Positions 13,974 to 21,794 of a stretch of 33,114 nt of DNA are shown here, piece by piece. Location: positions 1 through 33,114 of the forward strand of contig DJRM01000112.1 in the NCBI GenBank assembly GCA_002440085.1, read 5' to 3'. Made by a program: the position numbers and the translations under genes. The notes beneath the pieces are model-generated. The model saw only the letters and a program-made list of their open reading frames with translations, was not told the DNA's origin and did not search any database. The first letter of the stretch is position 1. Each line of letters starts with the position of its first letter. The DNA is from Bacteroidales bacterium UBA6360 (GTDB taxonomy: Bacteria; Bacteroidota; Bacteroidia; Bacteroidales; UBA932).

Positions 13974-16220
13974 ATGGATTTGGTATATCTGGGCTTCGTC
14001 ATCTTTCTTTTTCTGCTGGCAATTTCGGACCTGTGGGTTGGGGTCAGCAACGACGCGGTCAATTTTCTCAATTCGGCAGTAGGTTCAAAGGCTGCCAAGT
14101 TCCGGACAATCATCATGATAGCGGCTGTTGGCGTATTCTGCGGCGCGGTGATGAGCAACGGAATGATGGATGTCGCGAGGCACGGGATTTTCCGCCCGGA
14201 ACAGTTCGCGTTCAGTGAAATCATGCTGATATGCCTCGCGGTGATGGTCACGGACATCATGCTTCTCGACGCATTCAATTCGCTTGGAATGCCGACGTCC
14301 ACAACGGTTTCGCTTGTGTTTGAACTGCTTGGGGCAACGTGCGCCCTTACGATGATAAAGATGAATGCGGCAGGAGACGACGCCTTGGGATTTTCGGATT
14401 ATATGAACACGTCGAAAGCACTTCAGGTGATTCTCGCGATATTCATCTCCGTAGCTATCGCATTCGTTGTCGGAGTGTTCGTGCAATGGATTGTGCGTCT
14501 TCTGTTTACGTTCAACTACCGGAACCGCTCGCTGAAGTGGAAAATCGGGCTGTTCGGAGGCATATCCGTTACGGCAATAGTCTATTTCATGCTGTTCAAG
14601 GGATTGTCGTCAATGTCATTCATGACCGGAGGCGTGAAGGAGTGGATATCGACGCACACCCTGCTGTTGCTCGGATGCTGCCTGGTCTTCTTCACGCTGC
14701 TGATGCAGGGACTGCACGCATTGAAGGTCAACGTGTTTAAGGTGGTAGTTCTTGTCGGCACATTTGCTCTCGCGACGGCCTTTGCAGGTAATGACCTCGT
14801 GAACTTCATAGGCGTACCGCTCACGGGCTATGCGTCATACCAAGACTGGGTCGCGTCAGGTGCCGTTGATCCCTCATCGCACATGATGGATGTGCTGAAC
14901 GGGCCGGCAAGGACCCCGGTGGCATTTCTGATTGCGGCCGGAGTCATAATGGTGCTTGCGCTTGCAACTTCAAAGAAGGCGCACAATGTGACAAAGACGG
15001 AGCTTAACCTCGCCAAGCAGGAGGAAGGCGAGGAAATGTTCGGAACATCAAGGGTAGCACGCAGTCTCGTGCGTTTCGGAAATTCCGTGGCTCACGCAGC
15101 CATCGCAATAACGCCTGAGCGTTTTCGCCTGTGGGTCAACAGACGCTTCGACCGCAGCAGCATAGAAATCGAGGACGGGGCGCAATATGACCTGGTGAGA
15201 GCATCGGTGAATCTCGTGACGGCGTCGCTTCTGATCGCACTCGGAACGTCGCTGAAGCTTCCGCTCTCCACCACGTATGTCACATTCATGGTTGCAATGG
15301 CAACATCACTCGCCGACAGGGCATGGGGACGAGAAAGTGCCGTCTACCGCATCACGGGCGTGCTTTCCGTGATCGGAGGCTGGTTTCTTACGGCAGCCAT
15401 AGCCTTTGCCGCAGCATTTCTGATTGCTCTGATAATGCACTGGGGAGGTTTAATTGCCATGGTGATAATTGTTGTCGCAGGTCTGCTCGTCATGATTCAC
15501 AGCAACATTCGCTACAAGAGCAAAAGCGATGAGGAGAACGGTGACAAGATGTTCCGAAGCATTATCCGTTCTGCAAACCAGGAAGAGACAGACAAGCTTG
15601 TATGCCAGTATGTCGCGGCAAATGAGAGTCAGATTCTAAGCGACATTATCCGCAGTTACCGCAGTGTCACTGACGGACTTATAACAGAGAACGTCAGACT
15701 GCTGAGAAAATCCGGCAACGAGCTCATGGACAGGAAGGGCAAGCTCAAGAACATGCGCCGCAAGGAGACTATCTGCATCCGTCATCTCGACCAGGAGACG
15801 GCAATGCGCAAGAGTGCATGGTTTTTCTCCTCCTTCAACGACCTGGAGCAGCTCTATTATGCAATCCGCCGCATCTGTGAGCCGGCCTACGAACACATTG
15901 ACAACCACTTCTCCCCGATTCCGGAGCGATACGTCGCCGAATTTGTACCGGAAAGAGACCGCCTGATCGGCTACATGGACGAAATCATGATGCATTGTGA
16001 AGACGGGGAATATGCAGCACTGAAAGGGGTTGAGGAAAAGCTGAAGACGGTACAGAAAGACTTCTCTAACATGCGGAAGTCGCTGATGGATGATATACAG
16101 GCAAATAACGTGAATATGAACACGGGCTATCTCTATCTCAATGTCCTGCAGGAGTCGGAGCAGATGTCGATAGTCCTGAAACAGATGGTACGTTCATCAC
16201 GAAAATTCCAGCTGTCATAA
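13974..16220 (+). CDS. PiT-family inorganic phosphate permease with C-terminal PhoU-like domain
   Basis: Inner-membrane phosphate transporter of the PiT family, 748 residues. The two inverted PiT signatures are visible: GVSNDAVNF near residue 23-31 and AGNDLVNFIG near residue 265. About ten to twelve hydrophobic helices extend to about residue 512. The last 235 residues are soluble and helical, with a PhoU-like character (charged long helices, starting near DKMFRSIIRS). Fusion of a PhoU-like domain to PiT suggests local control of transport or signalling to the neighbouring kinase. The gene is divergent from the two-component pair, and its promoter carries the 11-bp repeat array. The three tRNA genes follow with their own promoter. 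Confidence 0.92.
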   Translation: MDLVYLGFVIFLFLLAISDLWVGVSNDAVNFLNSAVGSKAAKFRTIIMIAAVGVFCGAVMSNGMMDVARHGIFRPEQFAFSEIMLICLAVMVTDIMLLDAFNSLGMPTSTTVSLVFELLGATCALTMIKMNAAGDDALGFSDYMNTSKALQVILAIFISVAIAFVVGVFVQWIVRLLFTFNYRNRSLKWKIGLFGGISVTAIVYFMLFKGLSSMSFMTGGVKEWISTHTLLLLGCCLVFFTLLMQGLHALKVNVFKVVVLVGTFALATAFAGNDLVNFIGVPLTGYASYQDWVASGAVDPSSHMMDVLNGPARTPVAFLIAAGVIMVLALATSKKAHNVTKTELNLAKQEEGEEMFGTSRVARSLVRFGNSVAHAAIAITPERFRLWVNRRFDRSSIEIEDGAQYDLVRASVNLVTASLLIALGTSLKLPLSTTYVTFMVAMATSLADRAWGRESAVYRITGVLSVIGGWFLTAAIAFAAAFLIALIMHWGGLIAMVIIVVAGLLVMIHSNIRYKSKSDEENGDKMFRSIIRSANQEETDKLVCQYVAANESQILSDIIRSYRSVTDGLITENVRLLRKSGNELMDRKGKLKNMRRKETICIRHLDQETAMRKSAWFFSSFNDLEQLYYAIRRICEPAYEHIDNHFSPIPERYVAEFVPERDRLIGYMDEIMMHCEDGEYAALKGVEEKLKTVQKDFSNMRKSLMDDIQANNVNMNTGYLYLNVLQESEQMSIVLKQMVRSSRKFQLS

Positions 16221-16248
16221 AATTTTACAAGTTTTTGCATCAAAAAAG

Positions 16249-16279
16249 TTTGCAGGTAAAAAATTTTTGTCTACCTTTG
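16249..16279 (+). promoter_or_regulatory. Promoter of tRNA-Val (and probably tRNA-Ala)
   Basis: TTTG (16249-16252), 19 bases, TACCTTTG (16272-16279) is a full match to the Bacteroidota -33/-7 consensus. It lies 11 bases before the first base of tRNA-Val. Confidence 0.85.
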
Positions 16280-16290
16280 TAATCCCTTTC

Positions 16291-16365
16291 GGGAGCATAG
16301 CTCAGTTGGTTCAGAGCGTCTGCCTTACAAGCAGAGGGTCGGGGGTTCGACTCCCTCTGCTCCCA
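16291..16365 (+). tRNA. tRNA-Val (anticodon TAC)
   Basis: 75 bases. The acceptor stem GGGAGCA pairs with TGCTCCC, the anticodon stem is TCTGC/GCAGA, and the loop CTTACAA has anticodon TAC at 16326-16328. The T stem is GGGGG/CCCTC with one G-U. The 3' CCA is not encoded. It is the first tRNA after a full consensus promoter. Confidence 0.97.
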
Positions 16366-16389
16366 CAAGTTCTTTAAGAATAAAAAAAC

Positions 16390-16466
16390 GGGGGTATAGC
16401 TCAGTTGGCTAGAGCATCTGCTTTGCAAGCAGAGGGTCGTCGGTTCGAATCCGTCTATCTCCACCA
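16390..16466 (+). tRNA. tRNA-Ala (anticodon TGC), CCA encoded
   Basis: 77 bases including an encoded CCA (16464-16466). The acceptor stem is GGGGGTA/TATCTCC, and the anticodon stem TCTGC/GCAGA encloses TTTGCAA with anticodon TGC at 16424-16426. The T stem GTCGG/CCGTC contains one U-U mismatch (16440 against 16454). Everything else is canonical. It is 24 bases after tRNA-Val and probably co-transcribed with it. Confidence 0.95.
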
Positions 16467-16497
16467 ATAACGCCGGTTTTCTGCCGGTCATTCTGAT

Positions 16498-16540
16498 GCG
16501 AACAAATTTACGACTTAAAAGTAGGTTTGTTCGTCTTTTT
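16498..16540 (+). terminator. Terminator between tRNA-Ala and tRNA-Ser
   Basis: A 14-bp stem with wobbles, GCGAACAAATTTAC against GTAGGTTTGTTCGT, is followed by CTTTTT. The descending arm also contains TAGGTTTG (16522-16529), which matches the -7 consensus and could be the tRNA-Ser promoter; both readings may hold. Confidence 0.7.
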
Positions 16541-16553
16541 AAAGGGCAATTAC

Positions 16554-16644
16554 GGAGAGGTGCTCGAGTGGTTTAAGAGGCACGCCTGGAAAGCTTGTAT
16601 ACTCCCAAAGGGTATCAGGGGTTCGAATCCCCTCCTCTCCGCCA
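16554..16644 (+). tRNA. tRNA-Ser (anticodon GGA), CCA encoded
   Basis: 91 bases with the long variable arm (ACTCCC-AAAG-GGTAT region) typical of serine tRNAs and an encoded CCA (16642-16644). The acceptor stem is GGAGAGG/CCTCTCC, anticodon GGA is at 16588-16590, and the T stem AGGGG/CCCCT is perfect. The anticodon stem CACGC/GCTTG carries one C-U mismatch (16583 against 16595). Confidence 0.95.
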
Positions 16645-16651
16645 AACAAAA

Positions 16652-16693
16652 GCCGCCGTTCGGGACCTGCAAAGTCTTGAACAGCGGTCTTTT
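16652..16693 (+). terminator. Terminator after tRNA-Ser
   Basis: GCCGCCGTTC pairs with GAACAGCGGT (one mismatch, one wobble) and is followed by CTTTTC. It ends just before the stop of the convergent dehydrogenase gene. Confidence 0.65.
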
Positions 16694-16695
16694 CG

Positions 16696-17418
16696 TTACA
16701 CCTTGATACGTTCCCAGAGGCAGTCGGGAATCAGGCGCCAGATTAGGCAGAGAATGCTGTAGCGCCAGTCGACCACTATGACGCGACGGCGACGGGAGAG
16801 GCCGCGGACTATGTGCTCGGCGACATAGTCGGGACGCATCTGCATCGGGTAGTCATGGTGGATGAAGTCGGTCGAGACGAAACCGGGGCGAATGTCGGAA
16901 AAGGAGATGGCCAGGCGTTCGCTGCGGGCGAGCTGGGAGAGAGCCTGAAGATAGGTCCACTGGAAGCGCTTGGTGGCGGAATATGAGGCAGAGGGGGCGA
17001 GGCCCTTGCAGCCGGCGACACTGGTGATGGCAGCTATGTGCCCCTTGCAGCCATGTTCGCGGAACCAGCGGAAAGCGGCGTCAACCATAACCGTGAAGCC
17101 CATGACATTAGTCTGCACCGTACGTTCCTCGATTTCGCGGTCAAGACTGCGGTTCTGATTGCCATAGCCGGAGCTCAAGAGAAACAGATCCATGCCTCCA
17201 AGTTTATCTATCAGAAGGGAGAGACAGTTCTCCGCATCGTCTTCAGTCACGTCGATGACCTCAGCGACGACACGACCCGGATGAGCCTCTTCCAATTCAC
17301 GAAGCAGTCCCTCACGACGTCCGGCGACACCTACAGTCCAGCCTTCACGCACGAGTATGTGCACGACTTCCTTTCCGATTCCGGAAGTTCCGCCTATTAC
17401 AATCGCTTTCCTATTCAT
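16696..17418 (-). CDS. Short-chain dehydrogenase/reductase
   Basis: NAD(P)-dependent oxidoreductase of the SDR family, 240 residues from the ATG at 17418. The nucleotide-binding glycine motif GGTSGIG is at residues 9-15. The catalytic triad is Ser133 (in ITSVAG), Tyr146 and Lys150 (YSATK). The C-terminus ends in a hydrophobic stretch (YSILCLIWRLIP), suggesting membrane association as in some lipid-modifying SDRs. An alternative ATG at 17433 overlaps the apt stop (ATGACTGA), so translational coupling is possible. It is the third gene of a minus-strand group with the acyltransferase and apt. The substrate cannot be deduced. The acyltransferase neighbour hints at lipid metabolism, but that is inference. 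Confidence 0.88.
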   Translation of the reverse strand: MNRKAIVIGGTSGIGKEVVHILVREGWTVGVAGRREGLLRELEEAHPGRVVAEVIDVTEDDAENCLSLLIDKLGGMDLFLLSSGYGNQNRSLDREIEERTVQTNVMGFTVMVDAAFRWFREHGCKGHIAAITSVAGCKGLAPSASYSATKRFQWTYLQALSQLARSERLAISFSDIRPGFVSTDFIHHDYPMQMRPDYVAEHIVRGLSRRRRVIVVDWRYSILCLIWRLIPDCLWERIKV

Positions 17419-17425
17419 ACACCCG

Positions 17426-17995
17426 TCAGTCATTGAGATGTATGAGCGAAGAGACCGGAGCAATCTTCGAAAGACGGTCGGCTCCGTGCAGATCGTCAAT
17501 CTCCACAAGAAAGACAAACTTCTTCACCACGACACGGAATGTAACCCCGTCCTTCACAATAGGAGTGCTGACGAGCGACTGCGCGAGTGCCTCGGCAGTT
17601 CCTCCGGTCGCAAGTATATCATCAAGAATAGTCACCTCAAGGACATTATCGGTCAGCGGGCCGGCCGCGACGTCGCTCTTTCGGTAGAAAAGCTTGTCTG
17701 CGCCATATTCCTTCATGATCTCGACTCCTACAAGATCGCCTTCTGAAAAAGGCAGCTTGCCGGACTTGCGGACCGGTATGACGTTGCTCACCGCGCCGTC
17801 AGTCATGAGAAGAGGAGTTCCGAAAAGGAATCCCCGGGCTTCCGGAACTGCAAGATTAGGCGTATCCACAAGGGCATCAATTTCTGAAACCACCTCACGG
17901 AAAACGTCCTTCGAATAAAGGAACGGCATGATGTCGATGAAATTGATGCCTTCCTTCGGAAAATCCTTGTAAAAATTGAGTTTATCCTGTAACAT
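17426..17995 (-). CDS. apt: Adenine phosphoribosyltransferase
   Basis: Purine salvage enzyme making AMP from adenine and PRPP. The 189 residues start with the family-typical KLNFYKDFPKEGINFIDIMP and contain PEARGFLFG and RKSGKLP. The PRPP-binding motif VTILDDILATGG is at residues 121-132. It ends slightly later than usual, with a C-terminal stretch SSLIHLND that overlaps the possible upstream start of the dehydrogenase. It begins 24 bases after the acyltransferase stop, so it is probably transcribed from the acyltransferase promoter. With guaB and guaA it adds to the purine supply genes in this window. Confidence 0.95.
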   Translation of the reverse strand: MLQDKLNFYKDFPKEGINFIDIMPFLYSKDVFREVVSEIDALVDTPNLAVPEARGFLFGTPLLMTDGAVSNVIPVRKSGKLPFSEGDLVGVEIMKEYGADKLFYRKSDVAAGPLTDNVLEVTILDDILATGGTAEALAQSLVSTPIVKDGVTFRVVVKKFVFLVEIDDLHGADRLSKIAPVSSLIHLND

Positions 17996-18019
17996 ATTGA
18001 TTATAATTTATTTATTTCA

Positions 18020-19498
18020 TTATTCCACAGCATCCGCATCCAGTCTCCGCCAACGCCTGCGGACTTCCCCGGCAATGTCGCGAAGCCGTCTGTCGTGCCC
18101 GAAACGAATGTCAGAAACGGCAAGGCGCGCAGCCTTGAACCAGTCATGCGCAAATGTGTAGGCAGGGCAGAACAGCAGGAGCAGAAGCGGGGACAGCCAC
18201 CACAGATGCCCCGAGAGGTGCGTGAAGAGAACCGCAGCAAAGATGCACCAGAGCAACGGCAGAGTGAATGCAGCGACCGCATAACGGAGTGAGATCAGGA
18301 ACGCGCGATCCTCCTGGATGCGGCAAAGCAGCTCAGTAAGAAGAAGAACCGGAGAGGTAACTGCAACAGAGAACAGCCAATATGGAAAAGTCAAGACCAA
18401 AATCACCGCACGGAAAGTCCCGGACAGGACTCCGCAGTTCATGAAGGCAAGCTGCAAATCCCATCCGCCGGCGTATGACCCGGCACTTATGTGCATTCTC
18501 GTGCGTCTGTCCAAAGCCTCCTTTCCGAGACGCACTAGTTCAGAATACTCCGCCTGTTCCGCCGCATTCCCGCTGTCCCGGAGCGAATACAAAGTCCCGG
18601 TGACGAGACGGTCTTCCAGCATCCTGTCATATAGGCTGAATTTCCCTCCAACTACTGCATTCCTTCCCCTCTTTCCCGGAAACCTTGCCAGCCTTTCACT
18701 CTTCCCTGGAAGCCCTGCCGGCCGTTCCCCCGACAGCAGACTGTTTTCCGAAACGATGCGGCAGACTTCTAAAACGCCCTCATAGTCGGCATCATCGTCA
18801 AGGCTCAAATAGAGAGACTTCATACGAGAAGTCAGTTCACAGCGCATGGCGTTCATCAGTTCAGGCTGCGTCAGTCCCTCGTGAGTCTTGCGAAACTCGC
18901 TCACATTCATCGGCTTGCCTACGTTCACAAGCATAGACGTGCGGTAACGGTAGTAACTTCCGTATTCTATGCCGACCGGCACAATCACCACCGGCATGCG
19001 CCCCGAGAGCTTGTCGTCCGTCATCAGCGCGACCCTGAAAATACCCTTGCGCAGAGGCAGCAGCGAGTGCTTGTCCCGCTGCGTGCCCTCCGCCATGATG
19101 CAGTATGGGATACCGTCGCAGAGCCTGTCGGACACGGCGTCCATGATTTCCGCATTTTCCTCAAGATGACTGAAGCCGTCACGGATGCGCATCACCGGGG
19201 TCACATAAAGAGAGAGCAGCAGCGAGCGCAGCAGAGGAATGCGAAACATGTCGGCACGGGCGGCGAAAATCATCGGCGCGAGCGGTTTTCCAAGGCTCAT
19301 CGCGGCAAGCGGATCCATAAGCCCGTTAGTATGGTTCGGAGCGAAGATGACTGCGCAGTTCTTGGGAATGTTCTCGAGTCCGACATATTGTATTCTTGAA
19401 TATGAAGCGAGGAATGCAGGGTCAGCGTATGCCCGCAGCAACCGGTATCCGAGTCCCGGCGTTCGACGAATATTGATTTTTTCAGAGCCCCGTGTCAT
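18020..19498 (-). CDS. PlsC-like lysophospholipid/glycerol-phosphate acyltransferase
   Basis: Membrane-bound acyltransferase of the LPLAT/PlsC superfamily, 492 residues from the ATG at 19498. The catalytic motif APNHTNGLMD (about residues 53-62) is the variant with five residues between His and Asp, seen in GPT1-like members. EGTQRDKHSL marks the substrate-binding block. The C-terminal third has two or three membrane helices (around VILVLTFPYWLFSVAV and TLPLLWCIFAAVLF). A GTG at 19516 is in frame, but the -7 box at 19531-19524 puts the transcript start beside it, so the ATG is preferred. Residues around RPAGLPGKSERLARFPGKRG form a 10-residue tandem repeat not expected in the family. It is the first gene of the apt/SDR group. 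Confidence 0.87.
   Translation of the reverse strand: MTRGSEKINIRRTPGLGYRLLRAYADPAFLASYSRIQYVGLENIPKNCAVIFAPNHTNGLMDPLAAMSLGKPLAPMIFAARADMFRIPLLRSLLLSLYVTPVMRIRDGFSHLEENAEIMDAVSDRLCDGIPYCIMAEGTQRDKHSLLPLRKGIFRVALMTDDKLSGRMPVVIVPVGIEYGSYYRYRTSMLVNVGKPMNVSEFRKTHEGLTQPELMNAMRCELTSRMKSLYLSLDDDADYEGVLEVCRIVSENSLLSGERPAGLPGKSERLARFPGKRGRNAVVGGKFSLYDRMLEDRLVTGTLYSLRDSGNAAEQAEYSELVRLGKEALDRRTRMHISAGSYAGGWDLQLAFMNCGVLSGTFRAVILVLTFPYWLFSVAVTSPVLLLTELLCRIQEDRAFLISLRYAVAAFTLPLLWCIFAAVLFTHLSGHLWWLSPLLLLLFCPAYTFAHDWFKAARLAVSDIRFGHDRRLRDIAGEVRRRWRRLDADAVE
18671..18730. repeat. Imperfect 30-bp tandem repeat inside the acyltransferase gene
   Basis: Two adjacent 30-base units (18671-18700 and 18701-18730) agree at about 22 of 30 positions. 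On the coding strand they give two related 10-residue units, RPAGLPGKSE and RLARFPGKRG. They lie in a hydrophilic insertion between the catalytic half and the membrane helices. Confidence 0.75.
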
Positions 19499-19523
19499 TT
19501 TTCCGTCAATCAGCACAGGTGTA

Positions 19524-19555
19524 CAAAGATACGGGGTGTTTTATTCTTTTACAAA
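19524..19555 (-). promoter_or_regulatory. Promoter of the acyltransferase/apt/SDR group
   Basis: On the minus strand: TTTG (19555-19552), 20 bases, TATCTTTG (19531-19524). A full -33/-7 consensus, about 26 bases before the ATG at 19498. Confidence 0.75.
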
Positions 19556-19565
19556 TATTTTGTCG

Positions 19566-19573
19566 TAAATTTG
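19566..19573 (+). promoter_or_regulatory. Putative -7 box of the TldE/PmbA gene
   Basis: TAAATTTG matches TAnnTTTG and lies about 72 bases before the ATG at 19645. There is no -33 TTTG at standard spacing, so confidence is moderate. Confidence 0.4.
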
Positions 19574-19644
19574 CGGGGTTATGACGTTCCCGCTGAAACT
19601 GGTATCCATTACCTTTCTCAGGCGGAGAAGATTCTACAATAAAT

Positions 19645-21048
19645 ATGATCACTACTGACGAGGAACGCTCATTGGCTCGATTCGGGCTGGAGAGGGCAAT
19701 GCAATGCGGAATGAGCGGAGCGAGGGTCACGCTGAACAAGAGCGTATCCGACACATATACTATGCTTGACGGGGAAATCGACAAGGTCAGCCGCAGCGCG
19801 GACAGGTCGCTGACGTTCTGTCTGTTCGCGGACGGACGCTACGGGACATTCTCCACAAACCGTCTTGCGGAAGACGCCGTCAGGGATTTCGTCTGCAAGG
19901 CCTGCGAGACTGTGCTGCTTCTGGAAGCGGACTCATGCCGAGCGCTCCCCTCCCCCGAAAGGCTCGCGACGGATGCGAAGACGGGGCTCGAAACTGGGCT
20001 GTGGGACGAGAAATATATGGGAATGACCGACTCTGAAAGAATCGGGCTTGCACGGAGGATGACGCTGCGTGAACGTCAAGGGAAAGGATGGAGCGTCGCA
20101 TCGGAAGAGAATGAGTATACGGATTATGTTGATGAAACCTACCAAATTGATTCCCAAGGATTTGAAGGACAGCACTTCGAGACGGGATTTTCCTGTTCGT
20201 CGGAGGTGACTGTCACGGATGCGGAGGGGCGAAGGTTCAGTTCCTACTGGTGGGATTCCTCCGCATTTCTCAAGGGCATCCATCCCGAGACATGCGCAAA
20301 GACCGCACTTGAAAAAGCGCTGGCAGCCATGCGTCCGAAGGAAATCCCGGGAGGCAGCTACAGGATGGTCGTGGACGGAAATGTCGGATCCAGGCTGCTC
20401 AGCCCGATAATCAGTGCGCTGAACGCTTCAGGAATACAGCAAAAAATGTCCTTTCTCTGCGAAAGTCGCGGGCAGAGGTTGTTCTCCGAAGGGCTCTCAC
20501 TGACGGACATGGCACGTGAGCGGGGCAAGGCCGGGGCACGTCTGTTCGACTCGGAGGGCGTGGCAACTACAAACCTGCCGCTGATTGAGAACGGTGTCGT
20601 GAAGAACTATTTCGTTAACACCTACATGGCAAACAAGACCGGGCTGGAGCCGACAGTGGAGGACATATCACGTCCTGTGCTCATGAGTTGGGCAAGCGAA
20701 AGCCTGCTTGAGGGGTTTGCAGAAGTAGTCAATACGGCCGTTCCCGATTTGGAATCAGGGAAAAAAGTTCTATCTTTGAAGGATATTTTGCGCGGATGCG
20801 GGGACGGGATTTATGTGACGGAGTTCAACGGGGGCAACTGCAACCCCGTGACAGGGGACTATTCCTTCGGGGTGTCAGGATTCAGGTTCCGAGAGGGGAA
20901 AATCGGCAAGCCGTTCAGGGAAATGCTGATTACCGGCAACATCCTTGAACTCTGGAACAGCCTGCTTGCCGTGAGCGACGACGCACGGGAGTGCGGCCGA
21001 TGGAGACTTCCGACGACGGCATTTGACGGTGTCAGCTTTTCGGCATGA
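19645..21048 (+). CDS. TldD/PmbA-family protein, TldE-type subunit
   Basis: Non-catalytic TldE/PmbA-like subunit of the TldD-TldE protease pair, which trims peptides and matures microcin-type precursors in other bacteria. The 467 residues show the family N-terminus (a stretch around MLDGEIDKVSRSADRSL) and the C-terminal block GGNCNPVTGDYSFGVSGFRF followed by GKPFREMLITGN. The HExxxH zinc motif of TldD is absent, as expected for TldE. The catalytic partner tldD often lies next door but is not in this window, so it must be elsewhere or lost. The gene is divergent from the acyltransferase and probably monocistronic. Confidence 0.9.
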   Translation: MITTDEERSLARFGLERAMQCGMSGARVTLNKSVSDTYTMLDGEIDKVSRSADRSLTFCLFADGRYGTFSTNRLAEDAVRDFVCKACETVLLLEADSCRALPSPERLATDAKTGLETGLWDEKYMGMTDSERIGLARRMTLRERQGKGWSVASEENEYTDYVDETYQIDSQGFEGQHFETGFSCSSEVTVTDAEGRRFSSYWWDSSAFLKGIHPETCAKTALEKALAAMRPKEIPGGSYRMVVDGNVGSRLLSPIISALNASGIQQKMSFLCESRGQRLFSEGLSLTDMARERGKAGARLFDSEGVATTNLPLIENGVVKNYFVNTYMANKTGLEPTVEDISRPVLMSWASESLLEGFAEVVNTAVPDLESGKKVLSLKDILRGCGDGIYVTEFNGGNCNPVTGDYSFGVSGFRFREGKIGKPFREMLITGNILELWNSLLAVSDDARECGRWRLPTTAFDGVSFSA

Positions 21049-21155
21049 CGACGGACACTGAGGCGCGAAGAGGGCGAAGCCGCCGCTGCAATGGGAGGCG
21101 ACGTACTCATTTCGGCGAAGCCTGAATTATTTTGAATTCATTAAAATTAAAGGAT

Positions 21156-21746
21156 ATGAAAGTAGAAAAGAACACAGTGGTGGCTCTCACATACGAGCTT
21201 GAAGTTGACGGACAGATTGTCGATAAATGCACTGTTGAGAGGCCTCTGGACTTCATTCACGGAATGGGATACCTTCTGCCGAAATTTGAGGAGGAGGTCG
21301 CGGGGCTTGAGGCCGGAGACAAGTTCGAGTTTACGCTCAGCCCGGAAGAGGGCTATGGAGTCGTTGACCCTCAGAGGATTATCGATCTTCCTGTGGAGGC
21401 TTTTTCCGATCCGGAAGGGAAGGTTCGGCACGACCTGCTCGTTGAAGGTTCGAACATCACTCTCGTGAACCAGTTCGGGCAGCCGGTTCCGGCAAAGATT
21501 CTGAAGGTTGAGGCAAAGACCGTCAAGGTTGACGTGAACCACCCGATGGCCGGCAAGACGCTTAATTTCAAGGGAGAGATTGTGAGCGTGCGTCCGGCGA
21601 CCGAGAAGGAAATCAAGGAAGGTCTCCACGGCGAACTCGCGGGAGGATGCTCTGGATGCGGCGGAAACTGCGGAGAAGGCGGCTGTGAAGGCTGCGGAAG
21701 CGACAAGGGCTGCGGATGCGGCGACGACTGCGACTGCGGCAAATAA
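21156..21746 (+). CDS. slyD: FKBP-type peptidyl-prolyl isomerase, SlyD
   Basis: Cytoplasmic prolyl isomerase and chaperone with metal-binding ability. The 196 residues start at MKVEKNTVVALTYELEV, the usual SlyD N-terminus, at the ATG at 21156 (AAAGGA just upstream). An in-frame TTG at 21132 would add 8 residues and is less likely. The FKBP domain (PLDFIHGMGYLLPKFE) contains the insert-in-flap region (SPEEGYGVVDPQRI). The tail from about residue 162 is Gly/Cys-rich with nine cysteines, fitting nickel or other metal binding as in E. coli SlyD. It is followed 48 bases later by a glycosyltransferase on the same strand. Confidence 0.94.
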   Translation: MKVEKNTVVALTYELEVDGQIVDKCTVERPLDFIHGMGYLLPKFEEEVAGLEAGDKFEFTLSPEEGYGVVDPQRIIDLPVEAFSDPEGKVRHDLLVEGSNITLVNQFGQPVPAKILKVEAKTVKVDVNHPMAGKTLNFKGEIVSVRPATEKEIKEGLHGELAGGCSGCGGNCGEGGCEGCGSDKGCGCGDDCDCGK

Positions 21747-21794
21747 TTCTGCAATTTCGGGCAGAGTGAAACGGAGCCGAGAAATCTTTGCAGG

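Noticed and set aside
16240..16491. An 83-codon minus-strand reading frame across tRNA-Val and tRNA-Ala
   Set aside because: It is the antisense of two tRNA genes. Its ESNPRPSACKADALNQLSYAP-like translation, split over the two tRNAs, is a well-known annotation artefact.
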